A stretch of DNA of 64,000 nucleotides from Anas platyrhynchos (GCF_047663525.1 NC_092588.1:108023001-108087000); one strand, 5' to 3'; positions 41,559 through 53,743 are shown, counted from the stretch's first letter. Notes: generated from the sequence alone by a model not told the origin. Numbers and translations: made by a program.

Positions 41559-41599
41559 TGTTGTTGTTGCCCTCCCCCATTGAAGTATACACTCTTTAA

Positions 41600-43300
41600 A
41601 AAATGTTGCCAGAAGGCATTCCAGTTGTTGACTTAGAAGTATTGTCCTCAACACAAACTGGGAACAAAACATTAAAACACAAATGCACAATAGCTTAGTG
41701 TTAAAGTGTTAGAAAATTGTAATGTTCATTACCAGTGATTAGTAACTAAATTGCAAGAATTTAGTATTTTTTCTGTTGCAACCCCCCCAGCCATAGAAAT
41801 ACCATGACTGCAAACAGTTTGAGTATCAAACTGGCCTATTCCCAGTTAGTGCCCTACTTTGTTAATGTGTTCCAAAAGTTAGGTTCCAAATGACATAAAG
41901 CTAGTTAAAATTAAATACATTTCAAGTAGTGTTTTAAAGAACAGTTAAATACTTTACGAGAACGAGAATGGTGAGCTAAGGGTCTGTCCTAAAGCTACAG
42001 GTGACATCCGTCTACAGAAACAGCTCATCTCTTTCAGTAAAATATCATCATAACCTTGATATGAAAATTAATCTAGAAGGCAAAGATATCTGCACAGTAC
42101 TAAGAATAAGATGCATCTGATTGTGCCTGACTGCAAGTCCCCAATTGTCTCAATTGCACCTTCTGGAAATCTTATTAGCTACTTTCAGCCTAGAGAGGGA
42201 AACCTGTTTTGAAGCATGTGCGTAAAACTGTATTGAAGAATAAAAGCCCCAAGAATATGTGAAATAATATCACTATTCAGGTGCTTTGTGTCAGTGAAGA
42301 CTAGAGAGAAAGTCTGTCCTATCATTTTTTTAGCCTCTCCTAGGCTTCCACCTGGGAGAAAGTGCTATGAAAATCTTTTGTAAGAAAAATGAATAGGCAT
42401 CATATCAATAGCATTGTTTCTTGCTGTCAAAACAATGACCATTTATTTCAGCAATATTTGTGTTGATAAAACTCTTTCTTTTCGAAATACATGTTAAGTT
42501 AAATAGCATCCTTACTTTTACAAAAGGTTTTAGAATATAAATTGCTTTCCAGAATTCAGTCTTTTTTAAAGAACTCTATTCATTATCAATGGCGTTCTCC
42601 CGTGTGATTAAAAGGATGAAAATATTTTATATAAAGGAAAGAGGAGCAGAACATCTCTTACACTACAGGAGCCAGCATGTGGCAGGTCTTTTATTTCTCT
42701 CATGCTTCTTCCACCTCAGTGAAAGTGGATTTGCTAAAGTAAATTATTTCATTCAGCTGTGCTAGGCTGACTGGACTTATCTCTTTTAACTCTAGAATTA
42801 GTATTTAGCATGCAAATTAGACAGATAAATAATGTGGTGACCCCCCCCCCCCCCCCCATCTTTCATACCCAACCTTCCGTCTCCCTCTCTTGCGCTGTCA
42901 TTGTCATTTGGCTGTGTTGTGATCTGCCAGCAGTTCTGCTGTAAGCGCGTTGTTTTGTGAAGAGCTCCTGGGGGGGAGTCTTTCTTGTCTTTGGCAAACT
43001 CTTCCTAAAGAGTATTTCTGCAGTGTGCCAGCAGCTTTTGGCACAGATTCATCAGCTCACAGTGACTTGCAGTGCTGATACTTAATAGTCATCCCCAGTA
43101 GCTTAGCAGTGGCAGTAGCTGAGATTGATAATGCAGTCTCTGCTCTGCATCTTGCGTGTTGGGTTTCTTCTGTCTGGTAAACTTGGAAGACCAATTTAGT
43201 CTATATAAACCAAAGATCCATCTTTCACTTTGGAGGATGTTTTTTCAACTTTACTATTATTGAGAGAAATTGTGTGAGAACAGATTCAACAAAATATTAC
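41600..43300. other. intergenic DNA, no recognised gene
   Basis: AT-rich and featureless apart from an uninterrupted C17 tract at 42841-42857. Confidence 0.45.
42841..42857 (+). repeat. C17 homopolymer
   Basis: Seventeen consecutive C residues flanked by ordinary sequence. A run this long is prone to length error in sequencing. Confidence 0.95.
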
Positions 43301-44170
43301 CACCGAGCCTTCGGTAGATGAGGAGGAAAGGAAGAATGAAAGAGGGAAGAACTGCCTCAGCTTTTGCCTGTTGTACAAAGCAGGGAGAAAGAAAGGACAT
43401 GAAGATGGGTGTCTGTGACACGGAGAAGGCTGTGGAAAAGCATGTTGTCCTCAGGGTAAAACAAAAGAGACCTGAAAAGTCAAAGTATCAGGACTCAACA
43501 ATACTTCCCATTCACCTGGCCATGAGGGAAATGTTAAGACCCCTGCCAGAAGGGGTGGACGCATACGTTTCCAAGCTTGTCCTTTCCAGGCACTGCTGCA
43601 CTGGCCAAGCAGATGAACACTATTCGTTTTATCCTGATTCATTCTTGTCCTCTCCCTCCTCTTCCTTTCTACCACACACATTTCCCTTCCTGCTGCCTGC
43701 CTGCATGGCAGCCAGGACAGCCAGCCCTGCTCCTCCCTGTCCCTTAGGCCAGCAGATGAAACAAGCAGCAGCGAACAAAAACTGCATGCTCAGTTCTCAC
43801 TTCTAAGAGGTGATCTTCAGGGGTCCCAGCAGACCCCGAAAGCAGCTCCTCACCGGAGGATTTGGAGCTAAATCACTTAGAAAATGTCATGTAAATAAGT
43901 TAAGAGGCTTCAGACCAAAGGGGCCACGAAGGCCGGGCGGTGGGAGCCCAGGTCAACCCCCGCCATTTCATGGCGCGGGCACCCACCGCCCAGCATCCCT
44001 GCCACCCCGGGGTGCCCGAGGGGCTGCTCCCCGGGCGGGTGGGAGTGCGGGCGTGTTTTGGGGTGCCCGTTCCCCTGAGGAACAGCCTGAAGAGCCCCTT
44101 CCCGGCTCGGGGCGGCACGTTGAGGCGAGGCTGAAGGCCGGGCTGGGGCGGTGCCTGGCTGCAGGGTGGT

Positions 44171-44215
44171 GGAGGAGGTGAAGGAGGAGGAGGAGGAGGA
44201 GGAGGAAGAGGCCAG
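44171..44215 (+). repeat. (GGA)n repeat within the CpG island
   Basis: GGAGGAGG-type triplets, with minor interruptions by AAG, from about 44171 to 44210. A frame across it would encode poly-glutamate (plus) or poly-serine (minus). Confidence 0.85.
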
Positions 44216-44329
44216 GATATTCCTGAATGAACGTCTCCCTCCCTCCTCACCCCACACCTCCGCCCGCTGCCCGCCTCCCGCCCGCCACTCGCCGGCCCCG
44301 CTGCGAGGCGCAGCCAGTTTCTATAGCGA

Positions 44330-44446
44330 CGGCGCCGAGCCGCCGCTCCTCCGAGTAGTAACAAAGCCGGCTGCCCGCGGCCGCGCCGACACGGAGGGGA
44401 AGCGGCTCCCGAGGCCCCCCGACCGCCCTCCGCAGCACCCCGGCAG
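44330..44446 (+). ncRNA. candidate first (5' UTR) exon of CpG-island transcript
   Basis: The island core ends at a near-ideal plus-strand donor, CCCCGGCAG/GTAACG (GT at 44447-44448), followed by GC-rich intron-like DNA. The start is my estimate, because no TATA box or initiator fixes it. No ATG-initiated frame of substance precedes the donor, so the exon would be non-coding. Minus-strand donors such as CCG/GTGAGG near 43850 also exist, so transcription could be bidirectional. Confidence 0.4.
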
Positions 44447-44759
44447 GTAACGGAGCAGGGGGGAGCCGGGCTGGGGGGGAACCGAGCGGGCGGCGGCGGT
44501 GAGGGGCACGGAGGCGGCGCGCTGGGTGCCGTCGGGCGGCGGGTTGACCTGATGTCCCTCCGAGGGGGGCGCACGGGGAAGCGCCCCGGGTTCAGCTCCT
44601 TGCTCTACAAACGGGGGGGCTCGGCTTTGTACCCCTTCCCCGAGGGCAGCCCTGCCAGGATGACCCCTGGTAGCGAGAGAAATGCTACTGCTGCTGCCGT
44701 GACCCACCCTGTAAAAATAGGCTTTGCCCCCGCCTGGCAATCGTGGGGTCGGGAAGTTT

Positions 44760-47700
44760 AATTTGTTTGGCTTGGTAAAGTAACGTGGAATAGGGTGGTA
44801 GTTTTGCAATGTGTTACTTGTTACAGACCTTAAGCCTTGATGTTGAGGAGTAATCGTGAAATTGCTGCTTGGTTTTAGGAGTAACTGTACCGAAAGGTTT
44901 TATGCGAGATGAGTTTGTAGCATTCAGAGACGATCCCCATTAGAAGACGGAGTTGAGGTGTGATGGTAGGGATGCCAAAACATCATGTCTGTTTCTCTTG
45001 GACAGCCAAAGTTAGACAAGAAATAGACTTTCTTGGCTCTTGAGGTAGTTATGTCAGTGGGACAATGGGAAGGTCACGAGCAGGACAGTTGCCTGAGCAG
45101 TGCTTATAGTGTCCTTGTGTACATACGTGCCTCTGTAGCACACGTGTTTTAGCAGAAGTTGGAAATTCAGAGCAACTTCCCAATGATAACAGAATGGCTG
45201 TCCTTGCATGATAAGGTCCTAAGGAGCAGCCATTGTGGTTCACTGATGAGTGTTTTAGGAAATAATCCAGTGGATGGTCCAGGGCAGCGTTGTGCCTTGA
45301 CAGAGTTGCAGCCAGGAGGACCCTCTACACAGGATCTTCTGAGACATGACCAAGAAACAAACTGGGACCAGTGTGTGAGTTGAGGAGGGTGTGCTCATCA
45401 TAGTTACTGATGGATAGACAAGAACTGAAATTTTAAGTAACAAGTGATCTAAATATCAGATTCCTTGAGAGTTAAAACACTCTATGTAAGCTAATATCAG
45501 GATATTGGAACCCCATAGCTAATTAAGTATCGACTGGAGGAAGTTCTGGAGATACATAAAAAATAGTGACTACTGAATGAAAGGTGGAGCTACCAATACC
45601 ATTTCAGTAAACAAGGTGAAAATATGTTGTTGGGTAGAAAGAGAAGATACAGCTCTCTTCAGCAATCGTGAGCACAAGCAACATAAAATTCAGGCTCCTT
45701 TTCCTGCAAAAAACGTATAACTGAAATTAAGTTTTAAATGAGGGTTAATCAAGGTTAAGTGTTTTTACCACATCTATTTGCTTTAATATCTCATTTAAAT
45801 TTTATATTGAGAATTTAGATCTCTTAAAAGAAAAATTCTGGAATTTCTTATTTATTTGGATTGCAGTGACTTGAATAGTGTTTATCAGTTTTTGTCCTTT
45901 GCTTATTGCAGAAGTGTCACGACAGTTGTTTTGTTGGAAAAAGTTATAACCTTCTGAACGACCTCTGTTTTTCATGCAACACTGAAAAGCAAACTCTTGA
46001 GTTTATTAAGTGTGTAAAAATGTAGACCTCAGATTAGTTTAGCATGATGGAAAATAGTATTTCAAGATCATACCCTGGGCTATCTGAAATTGAATGCACC
46101 TAGCAGGAAATAAAAGGTCAGCTGTGTATAATAAAGACCTGGGGACTTCTATTCCCTTGCTGCATGGCAGAGAATGAGAGAAACATCAGAACTCGATACA
46201 ATCCTGCTTTAAAAGCTAAAACGACAGGCAAAATGTTTATGGTTACACAGCTACGTGACATTTCAGTCCTGAAATTGTTCAATGTGGAACAACTGCAGAC
46301 TCGCCTTGATGAAGTTTAGGGTGGGGGGATATAGCAGTTGAGGCAATACCAGAAAGGAACAAGACAGCTTGCTGTAGATGAGTCCCATAGTGTAGCCTGA
46401 CATGTGTAAGGGCTCCTAATGGTCTGAGCAGTTCTAGCACTTAGATCCTGTCTCTCAGACTGTGTCCTTTTGCACCTTCCTGACCTGATGCCTCTCCATC
46501 CAAACTAGGTTTATAGGAATCCTCTTCTGAAATTGTCGTGACAATGCCTTCTAAAACTCTGCACTCCAGCAGTGATATAATGCCACTCACTGCAGGAACC
46601 AGTACTCACCACTATTTCTCCTGCCTAAATCAGTCTCAGTTTAATATATGTTTGTCTATATTTTAGGTTTGATGACTACGTTAAGTGGATTTGCTGGAGA
46701 TGTACGTATGCTTGCTGTAGCCAGCAGCTATTTCAGGTATACAGAGACACTTATCACCTGCTGCCTAGGGGGTTGTGATTTCAGTCCTTCCAGCAAGGTT
46801 GCTAAGGAGTACCAGGCATCCTCTGAGAGCAGAGCTCGGGAAATTCTCCTGTGGCCTTTGCATGCAATGTGTGCTGAAACACTTATATCCAATATAAACT
46901 GCTCTTCCAACAATAATGTAATATAGGCAGATGTGTACCTTAGCACAGGTACATGATACATTACCATACAATAGTTGTGACTTTCCAATACAAAGAAAAC
47001 GTTTTCCAAGTGTGAGAATGATGTTGTAAGCTGCAAAGAACTGAGGCCTTCTGAAAATCTGACTTAGGTTTCAAATTCATTTGCAATGACACACAAAGAA
47101 GTACAAGCTTTTTTCACAAAGATGTGCAGCTTTTAACCTACTGCAGCTCTACAATTTTTTTAACCTCAATCCTTTGTGGTTTCACTCTTTTCCTGCAGAG
47201 AAGATGCAGCACAGCAGTTTAGGCACAAAAAATGCCATCATCAAGCATAACTTTCCTTTTCCCATTTTATCTTTTTCACTATATTTCACAGTCTCTTCAC
47301 ATCTCTTTCACAGTTTAATCTATTTTTTCAGGTCTGGTGGGGCTTAAGCTAAATTATTTTGCAGTGAGTGGTGGATAGATGTTCATGTGAGGGTTTACCT
47401 TCAGTAAATTGGCAAATGGATAGAAGTCTTTACTAACTCACCAGACAAGATCCATGTAAACATCCAGTAAAAGTTTAAATTGCACAGCTGCAATGTAAGT
47501 TTCATCCAGGTAGCATGAAAACCTGAGATGCTCCAGCATCTGCAAAGCGCTGAGCAGACGCTTGAAATTCATTGCAGGTTTTCCAGATGTCTCTTGCAGT
47601 TTCTGGGAAATTATTAGCTGAAGTGTAGAAAAGTTACGACCTTCAGAGAGCCACAAGTGGTTTGTAGGCATGTATTGCTTTGAAAGCAATGTCTACAGAG

Positions 47701-49650
47701 GTTACTAGTACTGGTGCTGCCATGTTCAGGAATTGAAATTAGAAGGGACATATATGGATATCTCAGCTTTCTTGCCTTGGCTGGGAGTTGTTTAGGTTTT
47801 AGGGAGAAATGGCAACCTGGAAGAAAGAAAGGGATGTGACAGTCTAGATTTGAGAATAACTGTAGAAAAACCTGAAAAAAGGCAAAAGGTGTTTTGGGGC
47901 TGCAGTGAGGAGCAAGGTAGGGTTTGATGTGCAGCCTGTGATGGAGACATAGCCCTGGACTCATAGAGCATGGTGGCAGAGAGCTACCTGTGAGGAGTCA
48001 GGCTGAGGTAGTACTGGATCAGGGACAGGCTGGTGGAGGCCCGGCCAGAAAAATCCATGAGTATGATGTTGTGTGCTCCAGTTCTTCCCAGTATGTGGCC
48101 TGGTTAGGGTTAGGGGCTGAAGGCTTCTGATGTCCTTATGCAGCCCTTTGTAAGCATTCAAATAACATCCGTAGCAAAAGGTGTTGGTCAGGAAACCCAA
48201 ATCTTTCCATGATAGTTTCAGGGCAGGTGGTGCTCCAGGCAGGGGAACCATTTTTGGCAGGCAGTTGACAGCAAAGAGACAAAAATCCCATTTCAGATGA
48301 TATATGGATAGCCAATCTGTAAACCTCATGCAGATGGGCTGCTATGAACAGAGAGGAAATATTCCACCCTTGGTGACTCACAAGCAGTGACCTGATCAGA
48401 GTCTCCTTGAAAAAAGCATCTGACCTCGGAGCTTCTATTGTGTAGAAGAGTTGCATGTAAAAGTATGGGTAGACCCTGCAGCAGCTACAGTGCAGGCACT
48501 GAGAGGAAGAGGTTACCAGGAACCTGCCAAAGCCACTTGGTTCCTGATATGTTAGGAGATCTGGAGTATCATCTGCACAACAGTAGTCTGTGGTGGAAAC
48601 AAACCCACTCAAACCTAAAGCTGATCTTGGGCTTTCACTCTTAAAATAATTCTCAAAGTAACTCTTAGAAAAGCTTGAAAAGGCTTGTCAGTGCTTCTGC
48701 CACAGTAGAAAATACTTAGCTTAGGTAATTAGAAGTTTACGAACACTTGAAGGAGAAATTTTAGGTAGGATTTGAATTGCCCTGCGTCCAGGTGAAGTGT
48801 TGTGTAACATGCATGTTATGAGGGCTTTTATCTTCCTGTATCTTTTCAGTTCGTTGAATTACATTCATATGCTGTTAAAGTGACAGCCAAATGGAAGTGG
48901 ATGCAGAAAGAAGCAGAGCTATGTCTGGTGCTAGATTTAAATGGCATACAACAAGTGAGTTGTGGGGCCACAAATAAAGAGAATAAAACATTCACTGAAT
49001 AACCACCAGTTATCCTGCACACTCAGCGAAGCCTCCTCTAGAAGAAAATGTTGTGTGATTGTGTGACTGAAGCTATCGTAATGCGTACACTCAATAGAAA
49101 GCTGATGTTTTGTAACTCAGTAGTACTTGGCTCTGCTTTACAAATCACAGCTAAATATTACAGCCATTTTACTGTGTCCACTAAATCAAGGAATGCTTTT
49201 GTACCTCATGCTTTGTTCCTGTAATCAAGTTGCCTCTCATTCACTGATAAGCTAAGCAGATTGAGCTCTTTAAAGCCTTCACTGAAAAGAATTTTTTTCA
49301 GCTCATGAATAATTTTTAGTGACTGATCTCACTGTTCCTGACCAATCATTCAGTATCCTTTTAAGTGTGTGAACAACAGAACTGTGCAAAATATCTTAGT
49401 TTGACCCTCACCCAAGCATGAATGGTACTGTATCTAGAGGAAAAACAGCTGGTTTTTGTCCCCACTTACCCATCCAATGTTGCTAAATCCTTGTTGCTAA
49501 GCTCTCGTATCAGGTGATTTGTCCTGTGTGACTTCTATATACTTTTGGATTATTTGCTTTCCAGTAGAGAGTCCCTCATGCTCAAGGACCGGTTTGATAA
49601 TTCCAGGTTTTGTATCTGGTTGCACTCAGGGGCATCACTAGAGCTGAGCT
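44760..49650. other. presumed intron or intergenic DNA downstream of the CpG island
   Basis: AT-rich and without a recognised gene. It contains the candidate exons at 46666-46735 and 48850-48954. It also has three stacked minus-strand frames at 47614-47964, 47961-48329 and 48136-48612 that might be a decayed element. Confidence 0.4.
48850..48954 (+). other. candidate internal exon, 35 open codons
   Basis: An excellent acceptor (TTTTATCTTCCTGTATCTTTTCAG-type pyrimidine tract ending at 48849) opens a 105-nt stretch ending at a GTGAGT donor (48955). It is open in one frame for exactly 35 codons (FVELHSYAVKVTAKWKW at its start, LCLVLDLNGIQQ at its end). I do not recognise the peptide. It is on the same strand as the CpG-island donor, but nothing else ties them together. 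Confidence 0.2.
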
Positions 49651-49659
49651 CTTATAAAT

Positions 49660-50767
49660 TGTGGTGGTTTTACCCTGCTGGGCTGCTGAACTCTACCACA
49701 ACTGCTCTCTTATTCCCCTTCCTCAAATAAAATAAAATAAAAAGAGAGAGAGAAAATATGATGGAAAAGACTCAAGGGTTGAGATAAGGACAGGGAGATC
49801 ACTCGCCAATTATCATCATGGAAAAAGCAGACTCGATGTAGGGAAATTGATGTAATTTATTACCTATCGCTAGCAGACTGGAACAGTAAGAAAATAAAAG
49901 CAAACTATGAACACCTTTCCCCCATCCACCTTGTTCTACATCCCTCCCCCACACACACCCCAGAGGTGTAGGGGAAGGAGGACTGGGGGCTGTGGTCAGT
50001 CCATAATGCTTTATCTCTGCCACTCCTTCATGGTCCCTCTCTGCTCCTGCTCCCCGTGGGGTCCCTCCTATGGGATGCCATCCTTCCCAAACTGATCCTA
50101 CATGAGCTGCCCACAGGCAGCGGCTCTCTAAGCACTGCTCCCACATGGCTCCATCCCACGGGGTCCATCCATCCCCCAGGAGCAAACTGCTCCAGCACGG
50201 GTCCCCCACGGCTGGGCGGCAGCTCCCCCCAGAGCCCTGCTCCTGCGTGGGCTCCTCTCCACGGGCTGCAGCTCCGGCCCGGGGCCTGCTCCTGCGGGGG
50301 CTCTCCATGGGCCGCAGCCTCCTCCAGGCCACATCCACCTGCTCCAGCGGGGGCTCCTCCACCCATGGGGGGGCTGCAGCGTGGAGATCTGCTCCATGTG
50401 GGACCCATGGGCTGCAGGGGGACAGCCTGCTCCTCCAGGGGCCTCTCCACAGGCTGCAGGGGAACTGCTGCTGCCTGCCTGGAGCACCTCCTGCCCTCCT
50501 CCTGCACTCACCCGGGGGGCTGCAGGGCTGGTGCTCACTCCTCTCTCTCCCAGCTGCTGTTGTGCAGCAGTTCTTCCCTTTCTTATATCTGCCCTCACAG
50601 AAGCCCAACGAGCATCCTCCCTGGCTCAGCTCTGGTTTGTGGCAGGTCCCTTTTGGAGCTGGCTGGAGCTGGCTCTGATCTGACATGGGCCAGCTGCTGG
50701 GCTCTGCTCACAGAGGCCACTCCTGCAGCCCCCTGCTACCAAACCCTTGTCATGTAAATCCAATACA
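49660..50767 (-). mobile_element. solo LTR of an avian endogenous retrovirus (ERVL-like)
   Basis: In minus orientation it begins TGTATTGGATTTACATGACA and ends AGGGTAAAACCACCACA, giving TG...CA ends. This wording belongs to a common avian LTR family, which I place with ERVL-type elements from memory. Flanks are TAAAT (49655-49659) and TAAAG (50768-50772), a one-mismatch 5-bp target duplication as expected for that class. No internal retroviral genes are attached, so the proviral body was lost by LTR-LTR recombination. The GC-rich inner part holds several CTGCTCC...GGGCTGCAG sub-repeats. Long open frames here (for example 50686-49799) are compositional, not genes. Confidence 0.8.
50180..50470 (+). 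repeat. internal sub-repeats within the LTR
   Basis: About six to seven diverged units of roughly 35-50 bp each begin CTGCTCC or CTGCTCCTGC and end near GGGCTGCAG (starts close to 50187, 50240, 50286, 50338, 50390 and 50428). Confidence 0.7.
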
Positions 50768-51242
50768 TAAAGTTAGATATAAGGTCGCTCAGCATTGTTC
50801 AATATTTTGAAATAAATCTTCCTGTTTCCTCCATGGCAGACCTGAAGTTGTCCCATCCTCCCTGTGGGTGTCTGAGATAAGTCCTTGATGTTTATGCTAT
50901 TAACAGTGACACCTTGAATAGCAGTTAAGTACATGGAAATGAAAAATAATCTTTCTAGTCTGATCTATTTAAAAAGACAGAAAAGGAGAGCGTCTTCTGA
51001 CTGTATAGCTTATGTTCTTCATTGGCCATCAGGTGATATTTTACACTTGAGAAGATAAGCATGGGCACCTGCTCATTTAAAGATCAGCTAATGATGAAAA
51101 CTTCATTTCTAACCACCTCTGCCTTCTAAAAATTAGGAATAAACATCTATCAACTAAGACAAAAACTTCCCTCTTTATGCTGTAAGTTTCCCTTAGCCTG
51201 AAATATAGCAGTTTATGATTAAGGTGTTAATGTCTTCCACAG

Positions 51243-51371
51243 GACAAAAAGTGCGCAGAGAACATACCAAGGATGAATCATCTGTTTTTATTATCAGTCA
51301 TTCAGGCAATGTGGTGATGGATGGATGAATAGATAGAGGCCAGATCTGTGAGCCAGCTCGGCATCTGGCAG
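51243..51371 (+). ncRNA. candidate internal non-coding exon
   Basis: Acceptor AATGTCTTCCACAG ends at 51242. The 129-nt block ends in GGCATCTGGCAG followed by a strong GTAAGT donor (51372). All three frames contain stops, so it would be untranslated. It lies 6.8 kb downstream of the CpG-island donor on the same strand and could be a 5' UTR exon of that transcript. Confidence 0.3.
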
Positions 51372-51399
51372 GTAAGTTCCTGGAAGCTCACCAAAATGT

Positions 51400-53740
51400 G
51401 TTCTCAAGAATCACATCTCTATTTTATGTGTTATATTTTGCCAAATAGTATCCTAGAATACAAATCATCTTCAGACAATAAGATCATACTTGAGCATACA
51501 TAATTCCATAATTTTAGTGGAACTTAAGCACGTGCATACTTGTACAAGTGTTCAAGAATCCGAAGAAGGATGCTTTCCTGGATGGGGAGATAGAGAAACA
51601 GCCCTTACAAGACTTAAAAAGAGTGAAGCTGAATGGAAAATTAATGGCATGCAGGTGATATAAAAACAGAACAGTAATATTGGGTGTTGATGGATCCCAA
51701 AAAATTCTCAGATGAATTAAGTTTCTAGTAAATCTTATGTCATCTGTCTGTTAAGAAGATATGAATCTGTCTTATGTGACTGCTTTGCCTGTCTCTGTCA
51801 CCTGACAGGCAAGTTAAAGCATTTTATAATCCTGGAATGGAGAAAAATTGAGTGTAGTGCTATTTCCCTATCCTTCCCTTGGTGTAACTCCCAAGACAAC
51901 TTGTCCCGCAGTGGTATGCTGTGCTTATGGACTTAGTAACATTTTCATTATAAAGATTATTTTTATGAATTTGTTGTAATGTGGCCAACGCAATTGAATC
52001 ATGCTGAAGTGTGTTTGTTAGGGACTGAGGATAATTTTCAATATTTTTATCTGTATAAATATAATGCTTAAGTAATGCATCTTGATATATTCTTATTAAA
52101 ATACAAGTTCTCATTGATTTTGGGGCAGGGAGGAGGGAAGCATGTCATCATAATAAGTAGAAAGAAACTTCCTGGGGTTATTTTTCATGCAGTTTTCTTA
52201 TTCAGATGTGGCTAGGAATAAGTTAAACAGCCTTATGAATTCATTCCATTAAAATCAAGTCTTCTGCTTATTTTTCTGTATCAGTGAAGTAAAATTGTTG
52301 ATAAAAAAAGGTTTGTCAGTAGTACAGGTCTTGTAATTTGTTTTTCAGTATAAATAACATTAATATCATGATGCTTTACTTGCTGTTTGTCTTGTGTGTG
52401 TGTATATCTGAAGTTCTGTAGGTCTCTTGAGAGGGCAATGTAGGTTTTCTGCAGTTATAGTTCACACAGACACATGCACATACAAATTTATATATGCAAA
52501 TTTATATATGCATACAAATTTATATATGCTGCCCTCTCGAGAGAGCCATTGTATTTGCACAATTTAAAATACTTGTGCGTGTGTGCGCACATTTATATTT
52601 GCCAGATAGGCAAAAGGTGTTGATTGACATCACTCGTTGCTCAAGGCAGAGAAACAGTTTCACACATCGTGACCTGTACTGAGCGTCTTTGGACATAATT
52701 CTATGTAGATGTCCAAAAGACAGTGTCTACCTACTGACCTTGAAGTAGTAATAACTTGTAACAAGCAATAATCCAATCCTGCTGCATATTTGCTGCCTCC
52801 TCCTTCACCGTTTCACTCTGCATATCTTTCAATGGCAGTTTTGTGTCTTTAAACTTAATTTTGTCACAACTCTTTTCATTTGTGGTCTGTGTCAGTGCAG
52901 GAAAGCCAACCTCACTAGAAAACAGATTTTTTTTTTTTTTTTTTAAAGGATTTTCAAAATCCTTTATTTTAATCCTGTTATTTTAAATGTTGTATTTTGC
53001 TGCTCACATAGTAGCAGTGTAAAGTAAAACACTCATAAAGCACAAAAAGAAACATAATATAATGCTATGACAAATAGTAACTCCCAAGACAGAAAGAAAA
53101 TATACAATGGTCAGTGTCTGTATTAAGTAAGGTCAACATCACCCCATTACTTCTGGCCCAGAGCTCTTTTGATTGCATTTGAACATTTATATTTGTATTA
53201 GGAAGTTTGGAGAATTGGGGTGAGAGAGAGCTTCAATGAACCCTTGCCTTGATGTTTGTATATGCATAAAATTAAAACTTCATGTGTGTGTTTATAGCCC
53301 TTGCTATACAGAATTTAGGGTCTAAACAGACAGAAGTACAGCAGGTAGGGTATGTCAGAAAGTTGCAAAGAATATAAATGATACTTGGCATCACTTTTTA
53401 GTTGAAATTGATTGGAATGGTATTCTCTTTTTTGTACATTTTGTTCTTGTTTTTGTGTTTTTGTTTTCTTCTATGTAGGAAAAATGGAAGAAATGGGTCT
53501 ATGGGGGAAAAATACGGATGAGGAGAGGGGGAGAGGGATTTCTGGACTGATGTGTGGATGAGAATGAATTTCTGTTCTGGCAGTATGCCTGTTAAAATGT
53601 CTAACTTTGGACAACCAGTACACACTGCAATGATTATAACAAATTTTGTAGAGAATACATTGAAGGAGTGTGGAGCTCTCAGATAATAGACAAAGCCTGA
53701 AAGACTTGTTGAAAAATTCAAAGTGAATCCATAGATTGCA
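51400..53740. other. AT-rich DNA, no recognised gene
   Basis: It contains three copies of a CAAATTTATATATG motif (52482-52528), flanked by 15-bp near-perfect inverted repeats, and a T18 run at 52927-52944. Confidence 0.45.
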
Positions 53741-53743
53741 AGA

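Larger units (their letters stand above)
43920..44750. promoter_or_regulatory. CpG island, probable promoter
   Basis: This is the only dense CpG island in the window apart from the LTR-derived GC block. It shows GC boxes (GGGGCGG near 44145; CCCGCCC runs near 44280), no clear TATA box, and a core of CGCGGCCGCGCCGACACGG type near 44375-44395. Such islands in birds mark promoters of broadly or neurally expressed genes. Long overlapping open frames inside it on both strands reflect base composition. In mammals RNF182 lies upstream of CD83; whether this island is its promoter cannot be decided here. Confidence 0.8.

Noticed and set aside
41242-41599. Frames with FILFY repeats
   Set aside because: Products of the (TTTTA)n microsatellite.
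43318-43806. 162-codon plus-strand frame just before the CpG island
   Set aside because: Low-complexity SSPSSSF-type content, no domain and no supporting splice or promoter layout.
43900-44809. Frames up to 224 codons in the CpG island
   Set aside because: GC-rich islands lack stop codons on both strands. Poly-Pro, Arg and Ser runs and no conserved motif argue against coding.
48104-48120. GGTTAGGGTTAGGGG, telomere-like
   Set aside because: Only two units; too short to be called an interstitial telomere array.
49799-50757. Frames of 156-295 codons in the GC-rich block near 50 kb
   Set aside because: They lie inside the solo LTR, overlap on both strands and show no retroviral or host domain; composition explains them.
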